64,000 nucleotides of DNA from Henriciella mobilis. GTDB lineage: Bacteria > Pseudomonadota > Alphaproteobacteria > Caulobacterales > Hyphomonadaceae. The notes beneath the pieces were generated by a model. It made no database searches. It was given only the letters and a program-made list of their open reading frames with translations, and was not told where the DNA came from. Below, piece after piece: positions 10,077 through 19,088 of this stretch. The DNA lies in assembly GCF_003576315.1 (NCBI RefSeq), contig NZ_QWFZ01000003.1, positions 620,001 to 684,000 on the forward strand, given 5' to 3'. The translations under genes were made by a program, and so were the position numbers. Every line of letters starts with the position of its first letter. Positions within the stretch are counted from its first letter, which is position 1.

Positions 10077-10907
10077 ATGAACCTTGCCCGGCTGACCCAG
10101 CGCATTTTCGAGCTCGATGGCGGACACCGGGCCTTCGATTTCGGCTTGTTCGAGATACGCTCCGCGTTCCAGCCGATCTACGCGATCAATAACAATGCCG
10201 GCATGCTTTATGGGGTCGAGGCGCTGGCCAGGCCAATCTTCAAGGGCAAGCCGATCGAGCCGATGGACTTCTTCTCGCGCCTGTCCTCGCGCGACCGTTT
10301 CGTGGCTGACTGGGCCTGCCTGTGCCTGCATATCGCCAATACGGCAGCCTGGCAGCTCGGCAATACCAGCCTGTTCGTGAATCTTAATCCCGGCTCTTGC
10401 GACTATCTCGACCAGATGCTGACCGGGCTGGACCAATATGCCGACCTCGTGCGCGAGCAAGGCGTCCAGCCTGCAAAAGTGGTTTTCGAAATCACCGAGG
10501 AAGAGGGCGGCGACAAGGATGCGCTAATCCGGATCACCGAGAAGCTGCGAGATCTCGGCTTCCAGATCGCCATCGATGATTTTGGGGTCGGCAGTTCCGA
10601 CCTTTTGCGCGTCGTCGACATCAAGCCGGATATTGTAAAAATCGATGCCGGCTGGTTCCGGCACATGATGGAAGGCGACGACACGCGCCGCTTTGCCCAT
10701 CAGATCATCCTGAAGCTGCATGAAATCCGCGCCCACCTTCTGTTTGAAGGCGTCGAGACCCCGCGCGAGCTTCACTGGGCGCGCGAATGCGCCGGTTCAC
10801 TGATCCAGGGCGGGCTGTTCGGCAAGGCGACGCATATGGGAGAAGCCACGCGCGCTTCAAAAGTGGCCGTTCCGGACACCCGCCACCCCGAAAAGCAGAG
10901 CGCCTGA
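10077..10907 (+). CDS. stand-alone EAL-domain cyclic-di-GMP phosphodiesterase
   Basis: A 276-residue single-domain protein without membrane segments, receiver or GGDEF domain. The EAL signature is at residues 48-50 (GVEALARPI), then NLNPGS near 102, FEITEEE near 142, the DDFG metal motif near 170 (IAIDDFGVGSS), KID near 190, EGVET near 227 and QGGLFGK near 244. All residues usually needed for catalysis appear present, so breakdown of cyclic di-GMP to pGpG is the likely activity. Loop 6 departs from the usual DDFGTGYSS. The gene separates yebC from the ymdB-like gene, all three on different transcripts. Confidence 0.9.
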   Translation: MNLARLTQRIFELDGGHRAFDFGLFEIRSAFQPIYAINNNAGMLYGVEALARPIFKGKPIEPMDFFSRLSSRDRFVADWACLCLHIANTAAWQLGNTSLFVNLNPGSCDYLDQMLTGLDQYADLVREQGVQPAKVVFEITEEEGGDKDALIRITEKLRDLGFQIAIDDFGVGSSDLLRVVDIKPDIVKIDAGWFRHMMEGDDTRRFAHQIILKLHEIRAHLLFEGVETPRELHWARECAGSLIQGGLFGKATHMGEATRASKVAVPDTRHPEKQSA

Positions 10908-11732
10908 CTAGACTTGCGGCACTGAGGCGGCAAGCCGTCCGCCCATGCGAAGAGGTTCGATCCGCAGGGCGAGGCCGGTGCGATCATCGGTTTCCACAAA
11001 CACGCCGCAAAGCGTGCCCTCGCCCAGTGCGGGCGCATAGCGGTCGCCAGGCAGCTGGGTGGCAAAGCGGCTGATGGAATTGTCCTTTTTCATGCCGATC
11101 ACGCTGTCATAATCCCCGCACATGCCGGCATCGGTCTGGTAGGCCGTGCCATTCTCAAGGATCATGAGGTCCGCCGTCGGCACATGCGTATGGCTGCCGA
11201 CAACGAGGCTGGCGCGTCCATCGCAATAATGGCCCATCGCCATCTTTTCGCTGGTGGCTTCGCAGTGCATGTCCACGATCAATGCATCGACGGCCACGCC
11301 GAGCGGCATGGAATCGAGTGCGCGATCGGCATGGTGGAAGGCATTCTCCAGCTGCTGGCGCATGAAAACATTGCCCTGGAGCTGCACCACGCCGACGCGC
11401 CGGCCGTCATCAAGAACGAAGACATGGGCCCCCTTGCCCGGCGCCTCTGCCGCATCGGGATAATTGATCGGGCGCAGCAGGCGCGGCTCGCGCTGGATAT
11501 AGGTCATCGCCTCGCGCTGGTCCCAGGCATGATCGCCGAGGGTCAGGCAATCGGCCCCAGCCTGGAAAAAGTCCATGGCGATGGTTTCCGTCAGGCCGAA
11601 GCCGCCTGCGGCGTTCTCGGCGTTCACCACGACGAAGTCGAGCGATAGATCCCGCCGCAGGCCCGGCAGGTAGTCAAGGACGGCGGCGCGGCCGGGCTTG
11701 CCGACCACATCTCCAAAAAAAGCGAGTCTCAT
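10908..11732 (-). CDS. YmdB-type metallophosphoesterase (TIGR00282 family)
   Basis: A 274-residue protein beginning with the metal-binding MRLAFFGDVVGKPGR, followed by VVNAENAAGGFGLT, GADCLTLGDHAWDQRE, DMHCEATSEKMAMG and VVGSHTHVPTADL, which supply the Asp, Asn and His ligands of a dinuclear metal site. Family members hydrolyse 2',3'-cyclic nucleotides and affect RNA turnover and biofilm behaviour in Bacillus. The 3' end abuts the EAL gene's stop directly (10907/10908). Confidence 0.93.
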   Translation of the reverse strand: MRLAFFGDVVGKPGRAAVLDYLPGLRRDLSLDFVVVNAENAAGGFGLTETIAMDFFQAGADCLTLGDHAWDQREAMTYIQREPRLLRPINYPDAAEAPGKGAHVFVLDDGRRVGVVQLQGNVFMRQQLENAFHHADRALDSMPLGVAVDALIVDMHCEATSEKMAMGHYCDGRASLVVGSHTHVPTADLMILENGTAYQTDAGMCGDYDSVIGMKKDNSISRFATQLPGDRYAPALGEGTLCGVFVETDDRTGLALRIEPLRMGGRLAASVPQV

Positions 11733-11763
11733 GCGGCTGATATGCGCCGCATCTGTACAAATG

Positions 11764-11797
11764 AAAAGGCGCGCCGGTGTGTTTGCCGGCGCGCCTT
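11764..11797 (-). terminator. terminator for the large lipoprotein gene
   Basis: A perfect 12-bp stem AAGGCGCGCCGG/CCGGCGCGCCTT (11766-11777 with 11786-11797) and an 8-base loop are followed on the minus strand by TTTT and a further T-rich stretch. It lies 22 bp past the stop of the lipoprotein gene at 11819. Confidence 0.88.
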
Positions 11798-11818
11798 CAA
11801 TCAGGGTCTGGGGTCGGC

Positions 11819-13405
11819 TTACTTCTTGTGTGTCGCCGAGAAGCCCAGATAGTCCTTGGTCAGCATGCTGGGATCTTCCATCGCCGCCAGGGTTTCAGCC
11901 GACAGCGGCTCTTCCGGGTTCAGCTTGATCGTCAGCGTGCCCGGATCGCTGATGAAGGCCGACACAGCCTGCGAAAGCTCGCTGACCATGGCCATGTCCA
12001 CACCGGAGCCTTGGGCCATCATCGGTGCCATCTGGGCCATCTGGGCAACCTGCTGACGCATCTGCTCGGGATCCTGGCCGGACTGGGCCGCCGTCGCATT
12101 GAAGATGCGGTTCATCAGGCTGTTGTCCTTGATGGACAGTTCGAAGTCGTAGAAGTCGAGTTCGCTGATCGCGTTCTGGAAGGCCATCGGGTCGGGCTCT
12201 GCGCCTTCAGCCAGGGCGTCGAAGTCGAGTGAACTGGCGGCGGCCTTGCTGTAAGCGGCATAACCGCCAAGCTTGGCGCCGAAGGAGAATTTCGCGCCGT
12301 CGACCAGCTCGAAATAGTTGTCCTTCGCGTCCATCTCGACGATGTCGCTTTCCGGATCATAATCGGCGACGCTTGCGCCTTTGATCTCGACGCTTTCATA
12401 ACCGACCATGCTGAGACCCTGGGCCAGGCCCGCACCGGCTTCGCCGCCATCGGGGTCAGCGTCCAGCGTCATAGAGAACGGCTTGGTCACGAACTTGACC
12501 GGCTTGCCATCGCTGTTGCGCTCAACGGAAGCATCCATCGACGGCATCTTGAAAGTTGCCCCGGCGGCTTCCAGCGAGAAGTTGTTCAGCGTGATCTTGT
12601 CGTAACCCGGTTCCATCGGATTTTCGTACATCTTGCTCATGACGGCAGAGGCCAGTTCGTCCTCATTGCCCATGTTCTGCTGGACGACTTCGAGGATGCC
12701 GAGATCAAGATTCGCCAGGGATACGCTGTCGAGGCTCATCTTGACCGGGACTTCTTCGCCGCCTTCGTCGGCCATGAAGTCGAATGAAAGGCCTGACAGG
12801 ACGGCCTTCTTGGCCTTCTGGTCAACCAGGTCGCGAACCTCGAAGTTCGCGATCGAGAAGGTGCCTTCGCCATCTTCATCGGAGAAGGCGGCCGAGACGT
12901 CGCTGATCGACCAGGACGCAAAGCCGAGCATGTCGGCCGATGGGAAAGGCGCAGGTTCGCCAGCCCCGAAGCTCGAGGACAGCCATGCGGCCAGCTCCGG
13001 TGTCGGGTTCAGCACTTCGATCTTGGCGACCTTGACGCTGCCGGTGTCGTCTTCCGGGTCAGCGATGCTGATGCCGTTCAGAGTCATCCGCGAGAAGGAG
13101 GCCTTGTCGTCGACCATGTCGAGACCTTCAAACTCGAGCGAGCTGGCGGTCACGGCGGCGTCTTCATCGCCGGTAATCGTGACGTCTGAAAAGGTTGCTT
13201 TCGCGCCATCGACAGACTTGCTGCCATACTGGACGATACCGTCGCCGGAGTTTGACAGAGACATTGCCGTAATGACGGCATCCGCCTCAGCCGGGTCACC
13301 GGCACGTAGCGAAATCTCGCCAAGCGGTTCCTCGCCCGGCTCTGTCGTCTTGTTGCAGCCGGTCAGCACCGCGACTGCGGCGACACCGCAAAGAAGATAT
13401 TTCAT
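11819..13405 (-). CDS. large acidic lipoprotein of unknown function
   Basis: A 528-residue protein with a lipoprotein signal: MKYLLCGVAAVAVLTGC, the lipobox Cys at residue 17. The mature protein is acidic and built of repeated strand-like units, each with a pattern resembling sxxLxFxGLxxVDDKAxFxxMTLNGI or FSxxxFEVRDLVDQKAKKAVLSGLSF, suggesting a beta-rich repeat fold. A Met/Gln-rich stretch occurs near residue 455 (QMRQQVAQMAQMAPMMAQG). I do not recognise the family; length and composition suggest an outer-membrane or periplasmic lipoprotein restricted to this lineage. It is monocistronic, with its own terminator. Confidence 0.75.
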   Translation of the reverse strand: MKYLLCGVAAVAVLTGCNKTTEPGEEPLGEISLRAGDPAEADAVITAMSLSNSGDGIVQYGSKSVDGAKATFSDVTITGDEDAAVTASSLEFEGLDMVDDKASFSRMTLNGISIADPEDDTGSVKVAKIEVLNPTPELAAWLSSSFGAGEPAPFPSADMLGFASWSISDVSAAFSDEDGEGTFSIANFEVRDLVDQKAKKAVLSGLSFDFMADEGGEEVPVKMSLDSVSLANLDLGILEVVQQNMGNEDELASAVMSKMYENPMEPGYDKITLNNFSLEAAGATFKMPSMDASVERNSDGKPVKFVTKPFSMTLDADPDGGEAGAGLAQGLSMVGYESVEIKGASVADYDPESDIVEMDAKDNYFELVDGAKFSFGAKLGGYAAYSKAAASSLDFDALAEGAEPDPMAFQNAISELDFYDFELSIKDNSLMNRIFNATAAQSGQDPEQMRQQVAQMAQMAPMMAQGSGVDMAMVSELSQAVSAFISDPGTLTIKLNPEEPLSAETLAAMEDPSMLTKDYLGFSATHKK

Positions 13406-13470
13406 GAGTTGGGTTCCCCTAGAGTGTATCCATTGGCTAGAATCTATAGCGCCGTGAGTCGAGGATTAGC

Positions 13471-14190
13471 ATGATTGGCGCCGATGACCAGACCGTGATC
13501 CTTACCTCGTCGTGCGGATTTGAGGTTCCAGTACGCATTGAGATCAATCCGCGGGCACGCCGCCTCATTCTCAGGCTGGATGAAAAGCGCCGAGAAGCGG
13601 TGGCGGTTGCGCCATCGAAGCGCCTCGCGAAAGATGCCGCGCGATTTGCCCGGGACCGGATCGACTGGGCCGCGAGCCGGCTTCGCGCCCTGCCGCCTCA
13701 GGTCCGGCTCGCCGACGGACAGACTTTCCGCCTGCGCGGGATGGACTGCCGGATCAGCCTGGACGGGCCAGGCCGGCGCGCCCGCCTTCTGGATGGCGAC
13801 CCGATGACGCTTTCATTGCCAGGCGATGCCGGAACGATCGGCCGGCGTGCCGAGCGCTTTCTCAAGGCTGCGGCCCGCGAAGACCTGACACGGGCGGTCG
13901 AAACCTATTGCGGTGTCCTGGGCGTCGATGTGCGCCGTGTCAGTATCAAGGATACGCGCTCGCGCTGGGGGTCGTGTACCTCGGATGGCCGGATCGCCTT
14001 TTCCTGGCGCCTGATCATGGCGCCGCCGGACGTGCTCGACTATGTCGCTGCGCATGAGTGCGCCCACTTGCTGGAAATGAACCACAGTCCGCGCTTCTGG
14101 GCGCATGTGGCGCGCTGCCGGCCGCATTGGAAGCGCGAGCGCGCCTGGCTGCGCAAGCATGGCAGCGACCTGCACGCGGTCGCTGCCTAG
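13471..14190 (+). CDS. YgjP-like (DUF45) zinc metallopeptidase
   Basis: A 239-residue protein of the YgjP/WLM-related metal-dependent hydrolase family. N-terminal part: INPRARRLILRLDEKRREAVAVAP. The C-terminal catalytic part holds SIKDTRSRWGSCTSDGRIAFSWRL and the zinc motif HECAHLLEMNHSPRFW, which supplies two His and the catalytic Glu of HExxH, then the downstream His. Cytoplasmic by sequence. Biological substrate unknown. It converges with the antiporter gene, stops 10 bp apart. Confidence 0.9.
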   Translation: MIGADDQTVILTSSCGFEVPVRIEINPRARRLILRLDEKRREAVAVAPSKRLAKDAARFARDRIDWAASRLRALPPQVRLADGQTFRLRGMDCRISLDGPGRRARLLDGDPMTLSLPGDAGTIGRRAERFLKAAAREDLTRAVETYCGVLGVDVRRVSIKDTRSRWGSCTSDGRIAFSWRLIMAPPDVLDYVAAHECAHLLEMNHSPRFWAHVARCRPHWKRERAWLRKHGSDLHAVAA

Positions 14191-14200
14191 TCGGCTTCAT

Positions 14201-16132
14201 TCAGGCCTTGTCGCCTTCGGCTTTCAGCTTTTGCTCGCCATTGGTCTCGACCGGCTTGGCAGGCTGGGTCGTCGGCTGCTGGTCGGGGGCGAAACTGATG
14301 ATCGTCGCGCCTTCACCGCCGCGCGCTTCACGGCTCGGGCCGAGGAGCACAAGCGTGCCGTCCGGCCGGATTTCCGCGACGAGGTCGCCCTTGGGCCGCT
14401 CGGCCAGGAATTGTTCCAGCGTATACTTGTCTGTCAGGCGCGTGCGCGAGAAGTTCCAGCCGCGATACTGGTCGCGGATCAGGCCGTCATAGGTCCGGCC
14501 CCGACGGATGAGCGTGCGGCCGCGCGCGGCCGAGCCCACGGACTTCTCGTCCACTTCATCGCCTTCAGACAGTGAAAGCTGGTAGACACGGTGGCGTCCG
14601 ACTTCCGGGGCGAACTGGTTGCAGACCAGCGCATTGTGGGAGTCGTTGGTCGACAGGGCGACAACGGTTGCAAAGCGCGCATGGTCAAGCTTGATCTCGG
14701 CGTCTTCTGACAGGACTTCGCCGAGGAAAGTATCGAGCCCGGCCTCACGCGCTGGCCTGAGGCGGCGGTAATTGCTGTCGGCCACGATGACATCGATCTT
14801 GCTGGCTTTCAGGGCCTTGGCGAATTCTATGCTCCAGGAGTTTGCGCCCACCAGCAGCACGCCCGGTTTTTCGGCACGCGCCAAGCCCAGGCGGCGGGCG
14901 AGGGGGCCAATGGTAAACCCGTGCAGCACAACGGTCGTGAACACCATGGCGAAGGCCAGCGGTACGATCTGGTCGGCGCCTGAGAAGAAGAACCGGCCTT
15001 CGCGCGACAGGTCGACCAGCAGCGAGCCAAACAGGCCGGAGACGGCGACGGCCACGATCCCGCGCGGGGCGATCCAGCCAAGCAGCAGGGCTTCATTGCG
15101 GCTGAGTGTTCCAGCCGTCGCGATCCAGACGGAAAGCGGGCGGACCAGGAACAGCATGCAGACGAGGTAGAGCAGCGTATTCATGTTCAGCGCAGATGCA
15201 ATGATCTGCGGTGTGAGGTCCGCCGTCAGGATGACGAACACGCCTGACACCAGGAGGACGGCGATATCTTCCTTGAACTTCCTGAGTTCCGAAAGGTCCG
15301 CGAGACGTGAATTGGCGAGCGTCATACCGTAGGCGGTCACGGCCACGAGGCCGGTTTCATGCTCGACTTCCTCGGCGATGGCATAGCAGAGGATGATAGA
15401 GGCAAAAATCAGCGGAGCCTTGAGGTATTCCGGTGTCCAGCCGGCCCTGAAGGCGCGCGACATGCCAAGCCCGAAGGCAATGCCAAGCAGAGTGCCGATC
15501 CCGGCCGCCATGAGGATCCACATGCCCGCCCAGAGCGTGGAATCGCCCTGCGAGGCAACGCGGACGATTTCATACGCGGCAACCGCGAAGAGGGCGCCAA
15601 TCGGATCGTTGACGATGCCTTCCCACTTCAGGAACTGGGCTGGCCGGCCCGACAGCTTGGACTGGCGCATCAGGGGCATGATGACGGTCGGCCCGGTCAC
15701 CACCATGACGCCGGCTATGACGATCGCGCTGGCCCAGTCGAGGCCTGCGGCATAGCGCGCTGCGAATGAGCCGAGCACCCAGGCCAGCGGGCCGCCGAAG
15801 AACACCATTCGCCGCACCGACGCACCGGCATCGCGAAGGTTCTCGAATTTCAGGATGAGCCCGCCTTCGAACAGGATGACGGCAACCGAGAGCGACACGA
15901 TTGGGCGAAGCAGGTCACCAAAGGTTTCCGACGGGTCGAGGAGGGGCGTGCCGAAAAGCACCTGGAAGAGCGGGCCGGCGGCAAGGCCGGCAAGCGCCAT
16001 GAGAACGATGGCCGGGGCCTGCAGGCGCCAGGCGAGCCATTGGGCGCCGAGGCCCAGCGCGCCAATAAGGGCGCAGGCGAAGATCAGGCTGTCGGAGCCT
16101 GCGGCAGCGAGGTGGAGGTTGAGATCTGGCAT
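14201..16132 (-). CDS. CPA-family cation:proton antiporter with C-terminal RCK-like domain
   Basis: A 643-residue protein: about twelve to thirteen membrane helices up to residue 410, then a soluble TrkA-N/RCK-type nucleotide-binding domain (VLLVGANSWSIEFAKALKASKIDVIVADSN near 425-455). Transport-core signatures include LSVAVILFEGGLILK, VVTGPTVIMPLM and the paired acid motif WEGIVNDPIGALFAVAAYE. This is the NhaP/CPA1 layout with a regulatory domain. The likely function is Na+ or K+ extrusion against H+, in keeping with a marine habitat. The C-terminal tail beyond the RCK domain is charged and low in complexity. Confidence 0.88.
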   Translation of the reverse strand: MPDLNLHLAAAGSDSLIFACALIGALGLGAQWLAWRLQAPAIVLMALAGLAAGPLFQVLFGTPLLDPSETFGDLLRPIVSLSVAVILFEGGLILKFENLRDAGASVRRMVFFGGPLAWVLGSFAARYAAGLDWASAIVIAGVMVVTGPTVIMPLMRQSKLSGRPAQFLKWEGIVNDPIGALFAVAAYEIVRVASQGDSTLWAGMWILMAAGIGTLLGIAFGLGMSRAFRAGWTPEYLKAPLIFASIILCYAIAEEVEHETGLVAVTAYGMTLANSRLADLSELRKFKEDIAVLLVSGVFVILTADLTPQIIASALNMNTLLYLVCMLFLVRPLSVWIATAGTLSRNEALLLGWIAPRGIVAVAVSGLFGSLLVDLSREGRFFFSGADQIVPLAFAMVFTTVVLHGFTIGPLARRLGLARAEKPGVLLVGANSWSIEFAKALKASKIDVIVADSNYRRLRPAREAGLDTFLGEVLSEDAEIKLDHARFATVVALSTNDSHNALVCNQFAPEVGRHRVYQLSLSEGDEVDEKSVGSAARGRTLIRRGRTYDGLIRDQYRGWNFSRTRLTDKYTLEQFLAERPKGDLVAEIRPDGTLVLLGPSREARGGEGATIISFAPDQQPTTQPAKPVETNGEQKLKAEGDKA

Positions 16133-16156
16133 TTTCGTGATTGCGGAGCGGCCAGG

Positions 16157-16681
16157 TCAGGCCTTCGCGCTTTCAGGCTCGCGCGAGAAATCAAAACCTA
16201 TCTCGCGGGTGCCGTATTCCCCTTGCTGATATTGATCCATCTTCGACTGGAACCAGTTCAGTACGTGCTGATATACATATTCGAACAGTGTCGCGGAGTC
16301 ATCCTTCGTTAGCGGAAGGCTCAATTTGAAGGATTCCCCGCCCTGGATGTCCAGGATGAAGAAGTCGCCAATTTTCTGGCACTGGGTTGTGACCCGGATC
16401 CAGTCGGTTCCGCGGCTGACGCGCACAGCCAGTCCGAATGCAATCGGCCCAAGCGGGCGAAAGCCGCGCGGCGGCATCGAAAAGGCGTGATCACCATAGT
16501 CCTTGGGCTGGAATTCACCGGCAGGCGGAACAAGCCGGACGCAGATGCCGTCGGCGGCATCGAGATAGTCGCAAAGCCCGCCGCGAATTTCTTCGGCCAT
16601 CTGACGCACGCGAGCGTAATTCTCGGCAGCGAGCGCCTGATAGGCTTCGACCGTGGTAATCAGCTCGTCAAAACGCGACAT
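16157..16681 (-). CDS. conserved hypothetical protein
   Basis: A 174-residue soluble protein without signal or membrane segments. N-terminal half is helical (VEAYQALAAENYARVRQMAEEI), followed by a basic/aromatic middle (RLVPPAGEFQPKDYGDHAFSM) and a strand-rich part ending in FKLSLPLTKDDSATLFEYVYQHVLNWF. I do not recognise a named family. It follows the antiporter's start by 24 bp upstream on the same strand and so could be its first operon partner. Confidence 0.62.
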   Translation of the reverse strand: MSRFDELITTVEAYQALAAENYARVRQMAEEIRGGLCDYLDAADGICVRLVPPAGEFQPKDYGDHAFSMPPRGFRPLGPIAFGLAVRVSRGTDWIRVTTQCQKIGDFFILDIQGGESFKLSLPLTKDDSATLFEYVYQHVLNWFQSKMDQYQQGEYGTREIGFDFSREPESAKA

Positions 16682-16770
16682 CCCAAGCTCCTCTGCCCTC
16701 AGTCACCGGCTAACACCTAGGGCGTCGCCACGTCAAAAACCAGCCACAAGCATCATTCTTTTCAAGGCGT

Positions 16771-17658
16771 TCAGGCGATGCGCCCGCGCATGCGCGGCGG
16801 GAGGCTCTCTATGGTCGAAAGCGAGGCGTCCATTTCTTCCACTGAGGGCCGCACATGGACGGGCAGGCGCGCCCGCGCCAGTTCGACCGCGGTCATCGGC
16901 GCATTGCCCTCATCATAGGCAAGAATAAGCGTCCGGATGGTCTCGAGATACTGCATGTCCTCATCCACGATCTGGCCGAACCGCGCGGCGATCGGGCCGA
17001 CGACCCCATAAGCCAGGAAGACACCGAGAAAGGTGCCGAGCAGGGCGGCCGCGATCATGGGGCCAATGACATCGGGTGACTGATCGATGGCGCTCATTGT
17101 CTTGATGATGCCAAGCACCGCAGCGACGATACCCAGCGCGGGCAGTGTATCGGCAAGCGTGTTCAGCGCGGAGACGGCCCGGTGCCGCTCGCTTGCGGCC
17201 GTGGTCAGGCTTTCCTGCAGGTGCGGCGCCACAGGCGATCGCCCGCCCGGATTGAGCGACATCAGGCGGAAACTGGTCACGATCATCGACAGCGCCGTCT
17301 CATCGGCCAGAAGTTTGGGTCGGTTGGTGAAGACGGGCGAGGAGGCTGGCGCCTCGATATCGGCCTCGATGGCGACGATCCCGCCCCTTCGGGCGCGCCG
17401 CATCAGATCATGCATGCCGGTCAGCAGGTCGCCATAGTCGCTGCGGCGCCATTTGGGACCCTTCATCGCTATGACGAACCCGCCTGCTGCGGCTTTTGCG
17501 ACTTGCGGCGAGTTGCCGATAAGCAGCGTGCCCGCCGCTGCACCGCCAATCAGGGCGAGCTCGAAGGGAAGCGCGTCGACGATCGCCGGGCTGCCGCTGA
17601 ACGCGAGCGCGCCGATGATGATCAGGAAGACGGTGATGAGGCCGAGAATCTGCGTCAT
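16771..17658 (-). CDS. MotA/TolQ/ExbB-family proton channel protein, MotA-like
   Basis: A 295-residue protein. ATG 17658 (MTQILGLITVFLII) gives the usual MotA N-terminus; an in-frame GTG at 17691 is an alternative. MotA features: the early pair of helices with LPFELALIGGAAAGTLLIGN, a cytoplasmic loop with FVIAMKGPKWRRSDYGDLL, then LADTLPALGIVAAVLGIIKTM and FLGVFLAYGVVGPIAARF, whose prolines correspond to those critical in E. coli MotA. MotA is the ion channel part of the flagellar stator. No motB or other flagellar gene is near, so this is an orphan copy; motB is often unlinked in alphaproteobacteria. Confidence 0.87.
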   Translation of the reverse strand: MTQILGLITVFLIIIGALAFSGSPAIVDALPFELALIGGAAAGTLLIGNSPQVAKAAAGGFVIAMKGPKWRRSDYGDLLTGMHDLMRRARRGGIVAIEADIEAPASSPVFTNRPKLLADETALSMIVTSFRLMSLNPGGRSPVAPHLQESLTTAASERHRAVSALNTLADTLPALGIVAAVLGIIKTMSAIDQSPDVIGPMIAAALLGTFLGVFLAYGVVGPIAARFGQIVDEDMQYLETIRTLILAYDEGNAPMTAVELARARLPVHVRPSVEEMDASLSTIESLPPRMRGRIA

Positions 17659-17789
17659 GAAGGGTCCGGTCACATTGGAATTCGCCAACACTGGCAGCCG
17701 AGGCTTTATATTGCGTTTCCACGGGATTGGCCGCTGCGTGCCGCAAGGTCGCTGCTTGATCTTTCCGGAACGGCAGCCGATGAGGAAGC

Positions 17790-19088
17790 ATGTCGACTGA
17801 GACCATCCCAGACCCTGGACAGGACCGGCCCGACCGGCGCGGCGCGTTCCGGCTATTGTTCTTTGCCCTGCTCGCCGTCGGGGCTGGCAACACCATGCTG
17901 GTCAGCGCGATCCTGCCTCCATTGTCGCGCGAGATTGGCCTGCCCGACTGGATGGCTGGGGCGATCTTCTCGCTGTCGGCCACCATGTGGGCGATCACGT
18001 CTTCCTTCTGGGGACGGAAGAGCAATGACTGGGGCCGCCGCCCGGTAGCGGCTCTTGGCATGCTGGGTTTCTCAGTGTCGATGCTGCTTTTCGGCACGTT
18101 CGCCGCGCTCGCCATGGCCGGTCATATCAAGGGCGCCATTGCGATTTTCCTTTGCCTGCTTTTTTCACGCACGCTGTTCGGCCTGTTCGGTTCGGGCACC
18201 AACCCGGCTGCCCAGGCTTATGTCGCAGACCGCACGCGGCGCGATCAGCGAACCGAGGAAATTGCCTCGCTGACGTCGGGCTTCAGCTTCGGCGCCGTCG
18301 CCGGCCCGGCCTTCGCCGCGGCGGCTGGCGCTGTTTTCGGGCTGCTGACGCCGGTCTTCATGATCAGCGCGATCGCGGCCGTCATGTCATTCCTGATCTT
18401 CACCCGGCTGCCCGAACACAATCCGCCGCGGCGCGAGGCAGGCCTGCGCAAGGGCGGCAAGCGCGAGGGCGACGGGCTCTGGCGCGACCCGCGTGTCCTG
18501 CCCTTCCTGCTTTTTGCAATCAGTCTGTCGATCGTGACGGGCGTGCTGACCCAGACCTTCGCCTTCGCCATCATGGACAAGATCGATGTCGATGGGGCCG
18601 AGGCGATGCAGTTCACCGGGCCGGCCTATACAGTTGGCGCCGCAGGCACCCTGATCGCGCAGCTGGTGATCATTCCACGCCTGAAGATGACCAATCGCGA
18701 ACTGATGGTGTCAGGCGCACTGATCCTGTCGCTCGGTGCCTTCCTGATCGTGCCAACGCGCGAATTCGCCGTGCTGGTGCTCGCGCAGTTCTTTGTCGGC
18801 ATTGGCCAGGGCCTGGCCCGGCCGGGGTTTTCGAGCGGGGCATCGCTGGCCGTCGGGTCGAGCTTGCAGGGCAATGTCGCTGGTCTCGTAATTTCAGCCA
18901 ATGGAATGGGCTTCATCGTGAGCCCGTTCTTCGGACCCTGGATGTACGAAAACGTCCATACCGCCGCGCCCTTTATTGGCGCGGGCGTGATGCTGCTTAT
19001 GATGGCGGCTGCCGCACGCAAGGTGTTCCCGGCCAATCAGGTGCTCGAGGACGACCCCGATGATGAGGGGCCGGGACTTTTCGACTAG
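17790..19088 (+). CDS. MFS transporter
   Basis: A 432-residue carrier with twelve predicted helices. The loop 2-3 motif is WGRKSNDWGRRPVAALGM, the classic major facilitator pattern, and RTLFGLFGSGTNPAAQAYVAD covers helices 4-5. The two halves are linked by a basic loop near residues 210-230 (RREAGLRKGGKREGD). It resembles drug/H+ antiporters of the DHA1 group; the substrate cannot be read. Its stop codon shares the palindrome CTAG (19085-19088) with the stop of the transglycosylase gene on the other strand. Confidence 0.85.
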   Translation: MSTETIPDPGQDRPDRRGAFRLLFFALLAVGAGNTMLVSAILPPLSREIGLPDWMAGAIFSLSATMWAITSSFWGRKSNDWGRRPVAALGMLGFSVSMLLFGTFAALAMAGHIKGAIAIFLCLLFSRTLFGLFGSGTNPAAQAYVADRTRRDQRTEEIASLTSGFSFGAVAGPAFAAAAGAVFGLLTPVFMISAIAAVMSFLIFTRLPEHNPPRREAGLRKGGKREGDGLWRDPRVLPFLLFAISLSIVTGVLTQTFAFAIMDKIDVDGAEAMQFTGPAYTVGAAGTLIAQLVIIPRLKMTNRELMVSGALILSLGAFLIVPTREFAVLVLAQFFVGIGQGLARPGFSSGASLAVGSSLQGNVAGLVISANGMGFIVSPFFGPWMYENVHTAAPFIGAGVMLLMMAAAARKVFPANQVLEDDPDDEGPGLFD

